DNA of 33,141 nucleotides from Tannerellaceae bacterium (GTDB taxonomy: Bacteria > Bacteroidota > Bacteroidia > Bacteroidales > Tannerellaceae), in contig JAITAD010000044.1 of the NCBI GenBank assembly GCA_031284275.1, forward strand, positions 1 to 33,141, read 5' to 3'. This document shows positions 18,369 to 28,246 of the stretch, one piece after another. Under the pieces are notes generated by a model, which had not been told where the DNA came from, did not search any database, and saw nothing but the letters and a program-made list of their open reading frames with translations. A program made the position numbers and the translations under genes. Positions within the stretch are counted from its first letter, which is position 1; the number at the start of each line of letters is the position of its first letter.

Positions 18369-18893
18369 ATGGCAAAGTTCGGCACATATAAGGTAGACCT
18401 GAAGGGCATCTCCGGTACGGAGCAGTCCTATGCCTATCTGCTTGGGAACGAGTTCTTTGCCGACATTGACAGCGATGAGGTGCGGAAGGGTCGGATTCAA
18501 GTGAGTTTGACCGTTCGGCGCATGGGTGATGCCTTTGACATGGCTTTCCACTTGCAGGGAGCCGTCAGGGTACCTTGCGACCGGTGTCTGGACGAAGTGG
18601 AGCTTCCTGTGGACAGCCGTAACCGGTTGGTGGTAAAGTTCGGCAAGGAGTTTTCCGAAGAGAGCGACGAGGTGGTCGTCGTTCCCGAAGAAGAAGGGGC
18701 TATCAACGTGGCGTGGTTCCTCTACGAGTTCGTCACCCTGTCTCTTCCCATGAAGCATGTACATGCTCCGGGCAAATGCAATCGCGATATGGCTTCTCAC
18801 CTCCGTCACCATGCGGCCGACGATGAAACGGATATGGCGGACGTATTTGACGCAGAGGCAATGGATATGGAAAATGAGGGGGAAAGGGAGTGA
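18369..18893 (+). CDS. YceD/DUF177 family protein (rRNA/ribosome-associated)
   Basis: 174 residues from the ATG at 18369 (MAKFGTYKVDLKGISGTEQ). The open frame extends 45 bases upstream, but that part is the promoter. The DUF177 core is seen in FHLQGAVRVPCDRCLDEVELPVD (about 61-83, with the CxxC pair of the family) and LYEFVTLSLPMKHVH, with the C-terminal acidic tail DETDMADVFDAEAMDMENEG. The family sits next to rpmF in most bacteria, and its plant relatives are needed for 23S rRNA accumulation, so a role in large-subunit biogenesis is likely. First gene of its operon, 41 bases before rpmF. Confidence 0.9.
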   Translation: MAKFGTYKVDLKGISGTEQSYAYLLGNEFFADIDSDEVRKGRIQVSLTVRRMGDAFDMAFHLQGAVRVPCDRCLDEVELPVDSRNRLVVKFGKEFSEESDEVVVVPEEEGAINVAWFLYEFVTLSLPMKHVHAPGKCNRDMASHLRHHAADDETDMADVFDAEAMDMENEGERE

Positions 18894-18934
18894 TCAGTTA
18901 AGCGCACACAAACAACGAAAAATCAGCAGTAACT

Positions 18935-19120
18935 ATGGCACATCCTAAAAGACGACAAGGGCATGCACGCACCGCCAAGCGTCGGACGCATGACAAGGCA
19001 GAGTTGCCTACCCTGGCGGTCTGCCCGAATTGTGGGGCTTGGCACGTTTATCATACCGTTTGCGGAGCCTGCGGTTACTATCGCGGCAAGTTGGCTATAG
19101 AGCAGAAGGAAGCCGTTTAG
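18935..19120 (+). CDS. rpmF: 50S ribosomal protein L32
   Basis: 61 residues, the normal size. MAHPKRRQGHARTAKRRTH is the basic rRNA-binding N-terminus. CPNC (Cys30, Cys33) and CGAC (Cys43, Cys46) form the zinc ribbon, so this is the zinc-binding C+ version; no C- paralogue is in the window. Between the DUF177 gene and fabH, the usual Bacteroidales order without plsX. fabH follows after 12 bases. Confidence 0.99.
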   Translation: MAHPKRRQGHARTAKRRTHDKAELPTLAVCPNCGAWHVYHTVCGACGYYRGKLAIEQKEAV

Positions 19121-19132
19121 CCTCCTCCGCGT

Positions 19133-20152
19133 ATGGCACCGATAAACGCGGTCATTACCGGCGTAGGAGGTTTTGTCCCCGATGAGGTCTTGACGAACGC
19201 AGACCTCGAACGGATGGTAGACACCTCCGACGAGTGGATCACTACGCGCGTCGGCGTGAAAGAGCGGCGTGTGCTGCGGGGCGAAAAGAAAGGGCTGTCC
19301 TACATGGCTGTCCGCGCCGTCCGTCAGCTCTTGGAGAAGACGGAGACAGACCCTTCGGAAGTAGAGGCGCTCTTGTGCGCCACAACGACGCCCGATTACG
19401 TCTTTCCCCCCACAGCATCCATCGTAGCCTACGATACAGGGTGTACCCGTGCTTTTACTTTCGACATGCAGGCAGCCTGCTCGGGCTTTCTCTATGGATT
19501 GGAAATGGCGGCAAACCTCATTCGCTCAGGACGGTACAGGAAAGTTATCCTTGTGGCGGGAGATAAGATGACGTCTTTGACCGATTATACCGACCGTAAC
19601 ACCGCTCCCCTGTTCGGCGACGGTTGTGGGGCTGTCCTGTTGGAACCGACGGAGGAAGACTGCGGATTGATGGACACCATTCTGCGGGTGGACGGTATCG
19701 GACGTGAACATTTGATTCTGTGGGCAGGCGGTTCTGTACAGCCTCTCTCGCACGAGGCCATCGACAAGCATTTGAACTACGTCTGTCAGGACGGCAAGTT
19801 CGTCTTCAAGTATGCCGTCGCTTACATGGCCGACGTTGCTGCCGAGATAGCTGCACGTAACCAATTGTCCAAAGACGCAATCGATTGGGTCGTCCCCCAT
19901 CAGGCCAACAAGCGTATCATCGACGCTGCCGGAAAACGACTCGGCGTGCCGGCAGAAAAGATCATGGTGAATATAGAGCGATACGGAAATACGAGCGCCG
20001 GCTCCATACCCCTTTGTCTCTGGGAATGGGAAGACCGTCTCCGGAAAGGGGACAACATGATTCTCGCCGCTTTCGGTGCGGGCTTCGTATACGGCGCCGC
20101 CTACCTGAAATGGGGTTATGACGGACAGCAGAGCGGAAACAGGCAAGCATAA
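19133..20152 (+). CDS. fabH: Beta-ketoacyl-ACP synthase III
   Basis: 339 residues. FabH condenses acetyl-CoA (or a branched primer) with malonyl-ACP to start type II fatty-acid synthesis. The triad is Cys116 in [10 protein letters not shown], His256 in [10 protein letters not shown] and Asn286 in [21 protein letters not shown] (36-46) and the C-terminal [17 protein letters not shown] strand are typical. Bacteroidota often make branched chains, but primer preference cannot be read here. The 3' end overlaps era by 35 bases, an unusually long overlap. Confidence 0.98.
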   Translation: MAPINAVITGVGGFVPDEVLTNADLERMVDTSDEWITTRVGVKERRVLRGEKKGLSYMAVRAVRQLLEKTETDPSEVEALLCATTTPDYVFPPTASIVAYDTGCTRAFTFDMQAACSGFLYGLEMAANLIRSGRYRKVILVAGDKMTSLTDYTDRNTAPLFGDGCGAVLLEPTEEDCGLMDTILRVDGIGREHLILWAGGSVQPLSHEAIDKHLNYVCQDGKFVFKYAVAYMADVAAEIAARNQLSKDAIDWVVPHQANKRIIDAAGKRLGVPAEKIMVNIERYGNTSAGSIPLCLWEWEDRLRKGDNMILAAFGAGFVYGAAYLKWGYDGQQSGNRQA

Positions 20153-21026
20153 GTCGGGCTTCGTCAATATCGTGGGTAACCCTAACGTGGGGAAGTCTAC
20201 GCTCATGAACAAGCTGGTAGGGGAACGGCTGTCTATCATCACGTCGAAAGCGCAGACGACGCGCCACAGGATTGTAGGTATCGTGAACACGCCGGATATG
20301 CAAATCGTCTATTCCGATACGCCGGGTGTACTCCAACCGAATTACAAACTTCAGGAGTCCATGCTGAACTTCTCCTGTTCCGCATTGGGAGATGCCGATG
20401 TGCTGCTTTATGTGACGGACGTTATTGAAACGCCAACCAAAAACGAGGTTTTTCTCGATAAGGTAAAGGGAATGGGGGTCCCCGTCCTCCTGCTCATCAA
20501 TAAGATTGACCTCTGTACGCCGAAGACGTTGGATGCGCTCGCCGTCAAGTGGGGTGAGTTGCTGCCGAAAGCGGAAATCACACCCATATCGGCGTCCAAT
20601 AATTTTCAGATCGATTACGTGCAACGGCGGGTAACGGACTTGCTCCCCACTTCACCGCCCTATTTCGAAAAAGACGCATTGACGGATCGCCCCGCCCGTT
20701 TCTTCGTTGCGGAGATTCTGCGGGAGAAGATACTGCTGTACTACCAGAAGGAAATACCTTACTCGGTAGAGGTCGTCGTGGAGTCGTTTGAGGAGGGGAA
20801 TACCTTACTGCGTATCCGCGCACTGATTATCGTGGAACGGGAGTCGCAAAAGGGAATCATCATCGGGCACGGCGGAAAGGCCTTGAAGAAGGTCGGCGCC
20901 CAAGCTCGGCATGACCTTGAGCGTTTCTTTGAGAAGAAAGTTTATCTCGAAACACAGGTCAAGGTGGAGAAAGACTGGCGCAATCGGGAGGCGCTCTTGC
21001 AGTCCTTCGGCTATCGTCCGGAGTAG
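20118..21026 (+). CDS. era: GTPase Era
   Basis: 302 residues. Era binds the 3' end of 16S rRNA and guides 30S maturation. G1 GNPNVGKS (20-27), switch TTRHRIVG, G3 DTPGVL, G4 NKID and G5 SAS are present. The C-terminal KH domain carries [21 protein letters not shown], the RNA-binding GxxG loop. The first 14 residues ([14 protein letters not shown]) come from the overlap with fabH; the next internal Met lies past the P-loop, so the ATG at 20118 is the only sensible start. In many Bacteroidales der follows era; here ispH is found instead. Confidence 0.97.
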   Translation: MTDSRAETGKHKSGFVNIVGNPNVGKSTLMNKLVGERLSIITSKAQTTRHRIVGIVNTPDMQIVYSDTPGVLQPNYKLQESMLNFSCSALGDADVLLYVTDVIETPTKNEVFLDKVKGMGVPVLLLINKIDLCTPKTLDALAVKWGELLPKAEITPISASNNFQIDYVQRRVTDLLPTSPPYFEKDALTDRPARFFVAEILREKILLYYQKEIPYSVEVVVESFEEGNTLLRIRALIIVERESQKGIIIGHGGKALKKVGAQARHDLERFFEKKVYLETQVKVEKDWRNREALLQSFGYRPE

Positions 21027-21046
21027 AGGTTTGTCGGTGAACGGTT

Positions 21047-21922
21047 ATGGAAATAGAGATAGACAGGGACTCCGGCTTCTGCTTCGGCGTAGTGCGCGCC
21101 ATTGAGGATGCCGAGCGCGAGTTACGGCAACGGGGTAACCTTTACTGTTTGGGGGACATTGTGCACAATAACCTCGAAGTACGCCGGCTGACACGGATGG
21201 GGTTGGTCACAATAACCCATGAGGCATTATCTCGCCTCCATGACACGACAGTCCTGTTTCGAGCGCACGGCGAGCCGCCGGAAACTTATGATATGGCGCA
21301 GCGTAACGGGCTGACGATAGTAGATGCCACTTGTCCGGTAGTGCTCCGCTTGCAGCGGCAGATCCGCCAATGCTACGAGGAATCGCGGGAAAAACGGACG
21401 CAGGTGGTCATCTACGGAAAGAAAGGACACGCCGAGGTGAACGGGTTGGTCGGACAGACCCATGGCGATGCCATCGTCGTGGAGAACGAGCGTGACCTGG
21501 ACAAATTGGATTATCAGCGCGACGTCGCTCTCTTTGCCCAGACAACCAAGTCGGAAGAGGGCTTCCACCGAATAGCGGCAGAGATAGAGCGGCGTGTTCA
21601 GGCCTCCGGCGCACGGCTGACTTCTTATGACAGCATTTGCCGTCAGGTATCCAAACGCCTGAAGCAGGTGAGTACCTTTGCGGCTACGCATGACGTCATT
21701 TTCTTCGTCACCGGAGAGAAAAGTTCCAATGGCCGAGTCCTTTTCGAGGAATGTCGGCGTGCCAATCCGTTATCTTTTCTTGTCTCCGGAGTGAAAGACA
21801 TAGCCCCGAAGCTACCTTCCGGCGTTCACCGGATAGGTATCTGCGGGGCTACATCTACGCCGAAATGGCTTATGGAGGAAGTGGCCGATTATCTGCGCGG
21901 GCTGCCGGAAGAGGGAGAGTGA
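21047..21922 (+). CDS. ispH: 4-hydroxy-3-methylbut-2-enyl diphosphate reductase
   Basis: 291 residues. IspH (LytB) is the last enzyme of the MEP pathway and makes IPP and DMAPP. The three iron-sulphur cysteines are Cys12 (GFCFGV), Cys96 (DATCPVV) and Cys198 (DSICRQVSKR). His40 (IVHNN), His74 (FRAHGEPP), His128 (KKGHAEV) and the substrate-binding KSSNG are present. DSICRQV is a form of the third-cysteine motif I associate with Bacteroidota. It starts 20 bases after era and its 3' end overlaps the convergent aminopeptidase gene by 34 bases. Confidence 0.97.
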   Translation: MEIEIDRDSGFCFGVVRAIEDAERELRQRGNLYCLGDIVHNNLEVRRLTRMGLVTITHEALSRLHDTTVLFRAHGEPPETYDMAQRNGLTIVDATCPVVLRLQRQIRQCYEESREKRTQVVIYGKKGHAEVNGLVGQTHGDAIVVENERDLDKLDYQRDVALFAQTTKSEEGFHRIAAEIERRVQASGARLTSYDSICRQVSKRLKQVSTFAATHDVIFFVTGEKSSNGRVLFEECRRANPLSFLVSGVKDIAPKLPSGVHRIGICGATSTPKWLMEEVADYLRGLPEEGE

Positions 21923-23739
21923 CGTCTTGGTACGGGGGTATTGCGCATGAATGAACAGGACGTCTTGCGCCTCAGCCATATACGTTCCGCATCCGTGAGG
22001 TAAGGACGCAAGCGGTCGAAGACACGCTGCTGATAACGGTAGAGCCAATTGATGTCGCTGATGGAAAGTTTGGGGACGAGCAAGAGACGTTCGTCGATGT
22101 AGCAAAGCGTCACCGGGTCGAAGTGCAGGAAAGCTCCGAACTCGGCGGATACGTAGCTGTCTCTGACGATCATCATATTTTCGGTACGTATGCCGTACTC
22201 TCCTATGCGGTACAATCCCGGCTCATTACTGAGTATCATCCCGATTTTCAAAGGGGTAAGATTGGTATCTGCCAGACGGATACTCTGCGGACCTTCGTGG
22301 ACATTGAGACAGTGCCCGATACCGTGCGACGTCCCATGCAGGTAGTTGAGACCCGCATCCCAGAGATGTTTACGCGCCAGAACGTCCAACTGGCCGCCGG
22401 ACGTCCCTTCGGGGAACTTGCACTTGGAAAGGCTTATCATAGCTTTCAGGACGCAGGTAAAGTCCGCCTTCATCTGTTCGGTAGGCGCTCCCAAAGCGAC
22501 GGTACGGGTGACATCGGTCGTTCCGTCGAGGTAGTGGCCGCCGGAATCAATCAGCAGCAACCCTTCGGGGTGAATGACGGCGTCAGATTCGGGGGTGGCG
22601 GAGTAATGCACGATGGCGCCGTGTTCCGCATAGGCGCAGATGGTGCTGAAGCTATCCATAAGGTAAAGGTCTTCTTCGGCACGGAAAGCGGAAAGTCGGG
22701 CGGCGGCGCTTAGCTCGGTCACCCGTTCTCCGTTGCGGAGCGCCTCTTCCAACCACATATAGAACTTGGTCAGCGCCACACCGTCCTTAATGGCCGCACT
22801 GCGGAATCCCTCTATCTCCACGCTGTTCTTAACGCTTTTAAGATGGGTGACCGGCGTGAAACCTTCTACCAACGGACAAGTATCGGGGATGGCATTGTGC
22901 AGGGTGATATTGGTCTTCGCCGGATCGATGAATACGCTCGTCCCGTCAGGGAGTTGAGAGAGAAAATCCGGAAAAGCGTCGTAGGCCAGAAACGAGATGC
23001 CTGCCTCTTGCAGGTAGACGAAGACCTCTTCGGGTACTTTTTTCGTGTCGATGAACAGGACGCCTCCGTCCTTTGAAACGAATCCGTAGCTGATAACGAC
23101 GGGATTGTAGGCGACATCCTTTCCGCGTATGTTGAACGTCCATGCGACATCGTCAAGCGCAGTCAAAATGACGGCATCCACTCCGTCTTCTTCAAGTCGG
23201 GCACGTACATCGTTCAGTTTCTCGGTGACGGATAGCCCACTGTACTGATCTTCCAGAAGGAAGCAAGGTGCATCGGGGATGGCAGGACGATCTTCCCAAA
23301 TCTCTTCCGCCAAGTCGAAAGAAGGATCCAAGCGGATACCGGCTTTCGACAGCTTGGTTTCGAGCGAACGGGAAAGGGCAACGCTGTAAGTCTGTCCACA
23401 GACACCCACCGTCTGCCCTTCGGAGAGTTCGGCGCTCAGGAAATCGGCGATGGCGGGAGTTCCGGCGACTCCGACCTTGTAGATATCGATGTCTGCATCG
23501 GCGAGTTCAATCTCGGCCTGAACAAAATAGCGGGAGTCTGTCCAGAGAGCGGCTTTTTCAGCGGTCACCACGACGGTACCTGCCGATCCGGTGAAACCCG
23601 AGAGCCAACTGCGCACTTTCCACCGTTCGGCAGTATATTCGCTCAGGTGCGGATCGGAATCGGTCAGGATGTAAGCATCCAATTGTTGCCTCTTCATAGA
23701 GGCCCGCAGGGCAGAGAGGCGGTCGGTCGTTGTTGTCAT
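21889..23739 (-). CDS. Xaa-Pro aminopeptidase (M24B, large form)
   Basis: 616 residues, in the three-domain APP1/XPNPEP1-like group. The first two creatinase-N-like domains cover about 1-300 (DAYILTDSDPHLSEYTAERW, SGFTGSAGTVVV, LWTDSRYFVQAE) and the pita-bread catalytic domain about 305-560. Metal ligands are Asp398 (LLIDSGG), Asp409 (TDVTRT), His476 (HGIGHCLNVHEGP), Glu506 (SNEPG) and Glu520 (RTENMM). It removes N-terminal residues preceding proline; no signal peptide. After the usual end (YLTDAERIWLRRKT) there are about 22 extra basic residues that overlap ispH, so the ancestral stop may have been lost. Last gene of the queA-DUF2723 unit, 29 bases downstream. Confidence 0.95.
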   Translation of the reverse strand: MTTTTDRLSALRASMKRQQLDAYILTDSDPHLSEYTAERWKVRSWLSGFTGSAGTVVVTAEKAALWTDSRYFVQAEIELADADIDIYKVGVAGTPAIADFLSAELSEGQTVGVCGQTYSVALSRSLETKLSKAGIRLDPSFDLAEEIWEDRPAIPDAPCFLLEDQYSGLSVTEKLNDVRARLEEDGVDAVILTALDDVAWTFNIRGKDVAYNPVVISYGFVSKDGGVLFIDTKKVPEEVFVYLQEAGISFLAYDAFPDFLSQLPDGTSVFIDPAKTNITLHNAIPDTCPLVEGFTPVTHLKSVKNSVEIEGFRSAAIKDGVALTKFYMWLEEALRNGERVTELSAAARLSAFRAEEDLYLMDSFSTICAYAEHGAIVHYSATPESDAVIHPEGLLLIDSGGHYLDGTTDVTRTVALGAPTEQMKADFTCVLKAMISLSKCKFPEGTSGGQLDVLARKHLWDAGLNYLHGTSHGIGHCLNVHEGPQSIRLADTNLTPLKIGMILSNEPGLYRIGEYGIRTENMMIVRDSYVSAEFGAFLHFDPVTLCYIDERLLLVPKLSISDINWLYRYQQRVFDRLRPYLTDAERIWLRRKTSCSFMRNTPVPRRHSPSSGSPRR

Positions 23740-23768
23740 TTGAGGGGTTGTTTTTAGGTAAGTATTGC

Positions 23769-26700
23769 TTAAAAGGTGTTGTATTGATCGAAACTCGGCC
23801 GGTGTCGGGCAGCAAAATCGGCGTTATAGTATCCTCCTACCCTCAACACTTCCTGTGCGATAGAGAGATTTCGCTTCACTTCATCAATGACGGAATTGCG
23901 GTGCACCGGTTTCAGACGCCGGAACCAATTCAGGTTACGAAAAGCGTTGGCAATGATAGCCTCGTGAATCTTTTCGGCCTTTTCGGGTTGTCCAAGCTGA
24001 TAGTACAGCTCTGCGAAAGTGAGGGCGCTCTCATCTAACGGAACGTTATAGGCAGGTATCACCTCCATCCCCTTGTCCAGCACCTGCAAAGCCCGTTCAT
24101 CCTCACCTTCGTAAACGAGAATACTGGCGAGTCGTCCAAAAAGCGCCGAACGGTAACTTTTGGCCATACGCATCACATTTTCGTCCAGATAGACCCCCTC
24201 CGTGTCCAGTCCGCCCCAACGAAACTTGTTCATCAGGTTATCGAACATGCGGTCGGCATCTACCGATTTCACGGTATTGTTCACCTTCATGGGCGTAACG
24301 AGATAGGCCAATCCTGTCTGGCGGAAATAGGAGTCAAGGCGAACGTATTGGTCGGAAGAAACGGTTATCGCATAGTAAATGGGGCGCTTCCAATTGTTGG
24401 TCTGCAACATGTCGAGGACGGCCAACTCTTGTTTGCCGAGCGCATCTTTCCCTTCCAAATCAATAACCATTTCCGGAGCGACGAAAGGAATGTCGCCTTC
24501 TGCGATGACACCGGAAGCGAAAGCGGCGGCGGTATCGACCCGATAGATAAGCGTCTTGGTCGGAATGTAGTCAAGTTCCTGACGGTATTCGGGTATCCGT
24601 TTGTTCTTCGGGTCGTCACTCTTGACGAAGTTCAGTGCCGTGAGCAAGTCAAGCGGCTGATTCAAGCGGGGGATGACGTAGGCAAAGTCTCTTTTTCCCT
24701 GAATATAGCTATCAAGTTCCCACGAAATGGGCAGGGCTTTGGAGTCGTAGGCGTCCTTTTTCATCTGGCTGATGTACCAGTCGGTCTGCAAATAGGAGGT
24801 ATTGCAGACACGTACATCCGTCCTGATACCCTCCACTTCCTGCACATACCAGAGCGGGAAAGTATCGTTGTCGCCATTGGTGAAAAGCACGGCATTCGGT
24901 TCGCAGGACTCAAGATAGTTCGCTCCGAAATCGCGGGCAAAGTAACGGAGGGAACGGTCGTGGTCGTCCCAATTCTCCAACGCCATACGCGCAGGAACGG
25001 GTAGCGCTATGAGGGTAGCGACGGCCGCCGCCGGTAATCCCGGCGCTTTGAGGTAACGCTTCAACAGTTCGGCCAAAGCCGCTACGCCGAAGCCTATCCA
25101 TATGCAGAAAGCGTAGAACGATGCGGCATAGGCATAATCCCGCTCTCTGGGCTGGTAAGGTGTCTGGTTGAGGTAAAGCACAATGGCGATACCGGTCATG
25201 AAAAAGAGGAAAAACGTGATCCAGAAACGTTGAACACCACGGCCGCCGGCATACAACTGGTAGAGGAGGCCGAGGATACCAAGCAGAAGCGGTAGCAGGA
25301 AATAGGTGTTATGCCCCTTGTTATCGCTAATGTCGGCAGGCATATCTTCCTGTGGGCCGACAAGCGCCTCGTCAATGAACGGGATGCCGGTAATCCAGTT
25401 TCCGTTCATCACTTCGCCGTATCCCTGAATATCGTTCTGCCGACCGGAGAAGTTCCACATGAAGTAACGGAAATACATGAAGTTCAACTGGTAGGCGAAG
25501 AAGAAACGGAGATTCTCGGCGAATGTCGGTTTCGTCACCGTCTTAATGTCCCCGCAACGGTTGATACGGACAGGTACGCCCTTTACCTCCCCCCACGTCT
25601 TGTAAGCCGCCACATGGCGGCCTTCAGGGCTGAACATGCGGGGAAAGAGCGTCATGAGCTCGTCCGCATACTGTACTTCGCTGTTGCGGTGAGAAATGTA
25701 GTAACGATCTTTCTCATCCCCTTTTTTGACGATGCGACTCCACGTCGGCGCACCTTCTTCGATGACGGCGACGCAGGCTCCGTCGCGATTTTCGCGTTTC
25801 ACTTCTGCCGCATAGGTCCTTCCGTAGAGCAGGGGGGCGGCGCCGTATTGTTCGCGGGCGAGATAGGAACGCAGGGTAAAGATATCTTTCGGCGAGTTCT
25901 GGTTCATGGGCGTATCGGCCGTCGCCCGTATGAGGATAAGGGCATAGGAGGCATATCCGATGAAAATAACGGCCAGAGATACGAGAACGGTATTGAGCGT
26001 CTTGACAGCAAGCGTCTTACGCTTGAAAAGGAAAACGGCAAGCCCTACAATAAGCAGGATACCGAGCAGATAGCCTTCGCCCATGAAAGGGATACCCAAC
26101 AAAATAACGGAGAGCAAGAAAGAGAGGCGTAGCCGCAGCAGGTGCACTTCTTCCCGCATCGTTTCCCAAATAGCCCATACCAATGTGGCAGCGAGTACCG
26201 CCACGTAAGCGAAAACACCCGAATTGTAGGGCAAGCCCAACGTGTTCACGAAAAAGAGTTCGAACCACCCACACACTTCCACCAGCCCTTGCACCACGCC
26301 GAACATCATCAGCGCTATCATGACAAAGGAGAAAGCAGTGGCGAGCAAGGTGCCTTTCACCGTCGGATGGGCGGTTTTCCGGTAGTAATAAACCAGAACG
26401 ATGGCCGGGATACAGAGCAGGTTGAGCAGATGCACACCTACGCTCAACCCCATCAGATAAGCAATGAGTACGATCCATCGGTCGGCCTGCGGGGCGTCTG
26501 CCGTTTCTTCCCATTTCAGGATAAGCCAGAAGACGACGGCGGTGAAAAGCGACGAATAGGCGTATACTTCGCCTTCAACGGCGCTGAACCAAAAAGTGTC
26601 GCTGAAAGTATAGGCCAATGCCCCGACAAGGCCGGCGCCCATAATCGTCACCATTTGGGCGGCAGTCACCTCTGTTTCCGTAACGATCATGCGGCGCAGC

Positions 26701-26999
26701 AACCGTGTGATGCTCCAAAAGAGGAAAAGGATCGTCAAAGCGCTGGCAAGCGCCGACATGGCGTTTACCGTCATGGCCACTTGCGAGGGATCGGAAGCGA
26801 AACGGGTGAACAAGTTGGCCGTCAGCATGAAAAAAGGCGCTCCCGGCGGATGACCTACTTCGAGTTTGTAGGCAGAAGAGATGAACTCGCCGCAATCCCA
26901 GAAACTCGCCGTGGGTTCCATCGTCAGCAGGTAGGTGACGGCCGCTACGGCAAAGAGCAGCCATCCCAATACATTGTTCACAATCCGGTATGTCCTCAT
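23769..26999 (-). CDS. DUF2723 (GT-C, TMEM260-like) membrane glycosyltransferase with C-terminal TPR-like region
   Basis: 1076 residues. About twelve membrane helices in the first 640 residues. The N-terminal motifs FWDCGEFI (33-40) and GHPPGAPFF (49-57) define DUF2723, a GT-C fold family; the human relative TMEM260 is a protein O-mannosyltransferase. Asp35 and Glu38 are candidate catalytic acids. A soluble periplasmic region follows (NGDNDTFPLWYVQEVEGI near 710-727), with a TPR-like tail near 990-1040 (ALTFAELYYQLGQPEKAEKI). In Bacteroidota such proteins are near-universal and linked by inference to glycosylation of exported proteins; substrate unproven here. It lies 45 bases after queA. Confidence 0.9.
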   Translation of the reverse strand: MRTYRIVNNVLGWLLFAVAAVTYLLTMEPTASFWDCGEFISSAYKLEVGHPPGAPFFMLTANLFTRFASDPSQVAMTVNAMSALASALTILFLFWSITRLLRRMIVTETEVTAAQMVTIMGAGLVGALAYTFSDTFWFSAVEGEVYAYSSLFTAVVFWLILKWEETADAPQADRWIVLIAYLMGLSVGVHLLNLLCIPAIVLVYYYRKTAHPTVKGTLLATAFSFVMIALMMFGVVQGLVEVCGWFELFFVNTLGLPYNSGVFAYVAVLAATLVWAIWETMREEVHLLRLRLSFLLSVILLGIPFMGEGYLLGILLIVGLAVFLFKRKTLAVKTLNTVLVSLAVIFIGYASYALILIRATADTPMNQNSPKDIFTLRSYLAREQYGAAPLLYGRTYAAEVKRENRDGACVAVIEEGAPTWSRIVKKGDEKDRYYISHRNSEVQYADELMTLFPRMFSPEGRHVAAYKTWGEVKGVPVRINRCGDIKTVTKPTFAENLRFFFAYQLNFMYFRYFMWNFSGRQNDIQGYGEVMNGNWITGIPFIDEALVGPQEDMPADISDNKGHNTYFLLPLLLGILGLLYQLYAGGRGVQRFWITFFLFFMTGIAIVLYLNQTPYQPRERDYAYAASFYAFCIWIGFGVAALAELLKRYLKAPGLPAAAVATLIALPVPARMALENWDDHDRSLRYFARDFGANYLESCEPNAVLFTNGDNDTFPLWYVQEVEGIRTDVRVCNTSYLQTDWYISQMKKDAYDSKALPISWELDSYIQGKRDFAYVIPRLNQPLDLLTALNFVKSDDPKNKRIPEYRQELDYIPTKTLIYRVDTAAAFASGVIAEGDIPFVAPEMVIDLEGKDALGKQELAVLDMLQTNNWKRPIYYAITVSSDQYVRLDSYFRQTGLAYLVTPMKVNNTVKSVDADRMFDNLMNKFRWGGLDTEGVYLDENVMRMAKSYRSALFGRLASILVYEGEDERALQVLDKGMEVIPAYNVPLDESALTFAELYYQLGQPEKAEKIHEAIIANAFRNLNWFRRLKPVHRNSVIDEVKRNLSIAQEVLRVGGYYNADFAARHRPSFDQYNTF

Positions 27000-27044
27000 T
27001 CGTTTCTTTTCTTTTGGTGTGGTGTGGGGAGTGTTACGTCTTTT

Positions 27045-28091
27045 TCAGAGTATGAGCATGGCATCTCCGTAAGCGCCGAAGCGATATTTTTCTTTGACGG
27101 CAAGTTTATAGGTTTCCATAACCTGCTCCAATCCGCCAAAGGCGGCTGCCATCATGAGCATGGTAGAATACGGCTGGTGGAAGTTGGTAAGAAAAGCGTT
27201 GGCTATACCGAAGGTGTAGGGCGGGAAGATGAACTTGTTCGTCCATCCGTCGAACTCTTTCAGGTGACCGTCCGTACCCTGTGCGGTTTCCAACGCCCGC
27301 ATCGCACACACGCCCACAGCACAGATACGTCTCTTCCCGTCTATCCCCTTATTGACGATATCCATCACCTCGCTGTTAATAGCGATTTGTTCGGAGTAAG
27401 TCTTATGTTTCGTGAGGTCTTCTACATCGATCTCGTTGAAGTTCCCCAAGCCCGTATGCGAAGTCAAGAAAGCAAATTGACAATCTTTTATTCGGAAACG
27501 CATCATCAGTTCGCGACTGAAATGCAACCCTGCCGCCGGCGCCACGACAGCCCCTTCTTCCGTAGCGTAAATGGTCTGATAGCGTTCGGCGTCTTCGGGA
27601 GTTACGGCGCGCCGAATATAGCGCGGCAAGGGCGTTTGTCCCAAAGTATAGAGCTTCTCCTTGAACACTTCATGCGGTTTGTCGTGGAGGAAACGAATGG
27701 TACGCCCGCGAGAGGTCGTGTTGTCGATGACTTCGGCCACGACGGAGTCGTCGCCGAAATAGAGCTTATTTCCTATCCGTATCTTGCGGGCAGGGTCTAC
27801 CAGCACATCCCAGAGGGAAACTTCCGCATCCAATTCACGAAGCAGGAAGACCTCGATACGGGCGCCCGTTTTCTCTTTACGGCCGAACAAACGGGCGGGG
27901 AAAACACGCGTGTTGTTGAGGACGAGAACATCGCCGGCATCGAAGAACTGCAAGATATCCTTGAAGATACGATGTTCTATCTCTCCCGTTTCCCTATGCA
28001 AAACCAGAAGACGTGACTCATCCCGACGTTCTGCGGGATATTGGGCAAGCAGGTCCAGCGGCAATTCAAATCCAAACTTGGAAAGCCTCAT
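27045..28091 (-). CDS. queA: S-adenosylmethionine:tRNA ribosyltransferase-isomerase QueA
   Basis: 348 residues from the ATG at 28091 ([19 protein letters not shown]). The frame is open 156 bases further upstream, but that stretch covers the promoter and is not family sequence. QueA moves the ribosyl of SAM to preQ1 at tRNA wobble position 34 to make epoxyqueuosine. [73 protein letters not shown] and [13 protein letters not shown] are typical. Two departures are visible: [10 protein letters not shown] stands where most family members have VGTTxxRTLE, and [11 protein letters not shown] replaces MHSExYxI. First gene of the operon with DUF2723 and the aminopeptidase. Confidence 0.95.
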   Translation of the reverse strand: MRLSKFGFELPLDLLAQYPAERRDESRLLVLHRETGEIEHRIFKDILQFFDAGDVLVLNNTRVFPARLFGRKEKTGARIEVFLLRELDAEVSLWDVLVDPARKIRIGNKLYFGDDSVVAEVIDNTTSRGRTIRFLHDKPHEVFKEKLYTLGQTPLPRYIRRAVTPEDAERYQTIYATEEGAVVAPAAGLHFSRELMMRFRIKDCQFAFLTSHTGLGNFNEIDVEDLTKHKTYSEQIAINSEVMDIVNKGIDGKRRICAVGVCAMRALETAQGTDGHLKEFDGWTNKFIFPPYTFGIANAFLTNFHQPYSTMLMMAAAFGGLEQVMETYKLAVKEKYRFGAYGDAMLIL

Positions 28092-28126
28092 ACGATTCTC
28101 ATCTCTTCCTATTTTACGAAGCGCCG

Positions 28127-28134
28127 CAAAGATA
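28127..28134 (-). promoter_or_regulatory. Bacteroidetes -7 promoter element TATCTTTG for queA operon
   Basis: A perfect TAnnTTTG match 35 bases before the queA ATG, followed by GCGGCGC. It lies in the 155-base divergent gap to the glycosyltransferase; no comparable element was found for the plus-strand gene. Confidence 0.65.
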
Positions 28135-28246
28135 AAATAAATAACGTTCCCTTTGCAGAGAGGTACATCCGCACCTGAAACGGGCGGCAATAAAGGCATG
28201 GAGGGTTCGTTATTGAAAAGTCGCCCCCTCACGTAAGGAAGCAGCA

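Noticed and set aside
26142..28016. Plus-strand open frame of 624 residues
   Set aside because: It lies antisense across the DUF2723 gene and queA, both of which have clear family motifs; its translation is rich in His and Gln with no recognisable domain.
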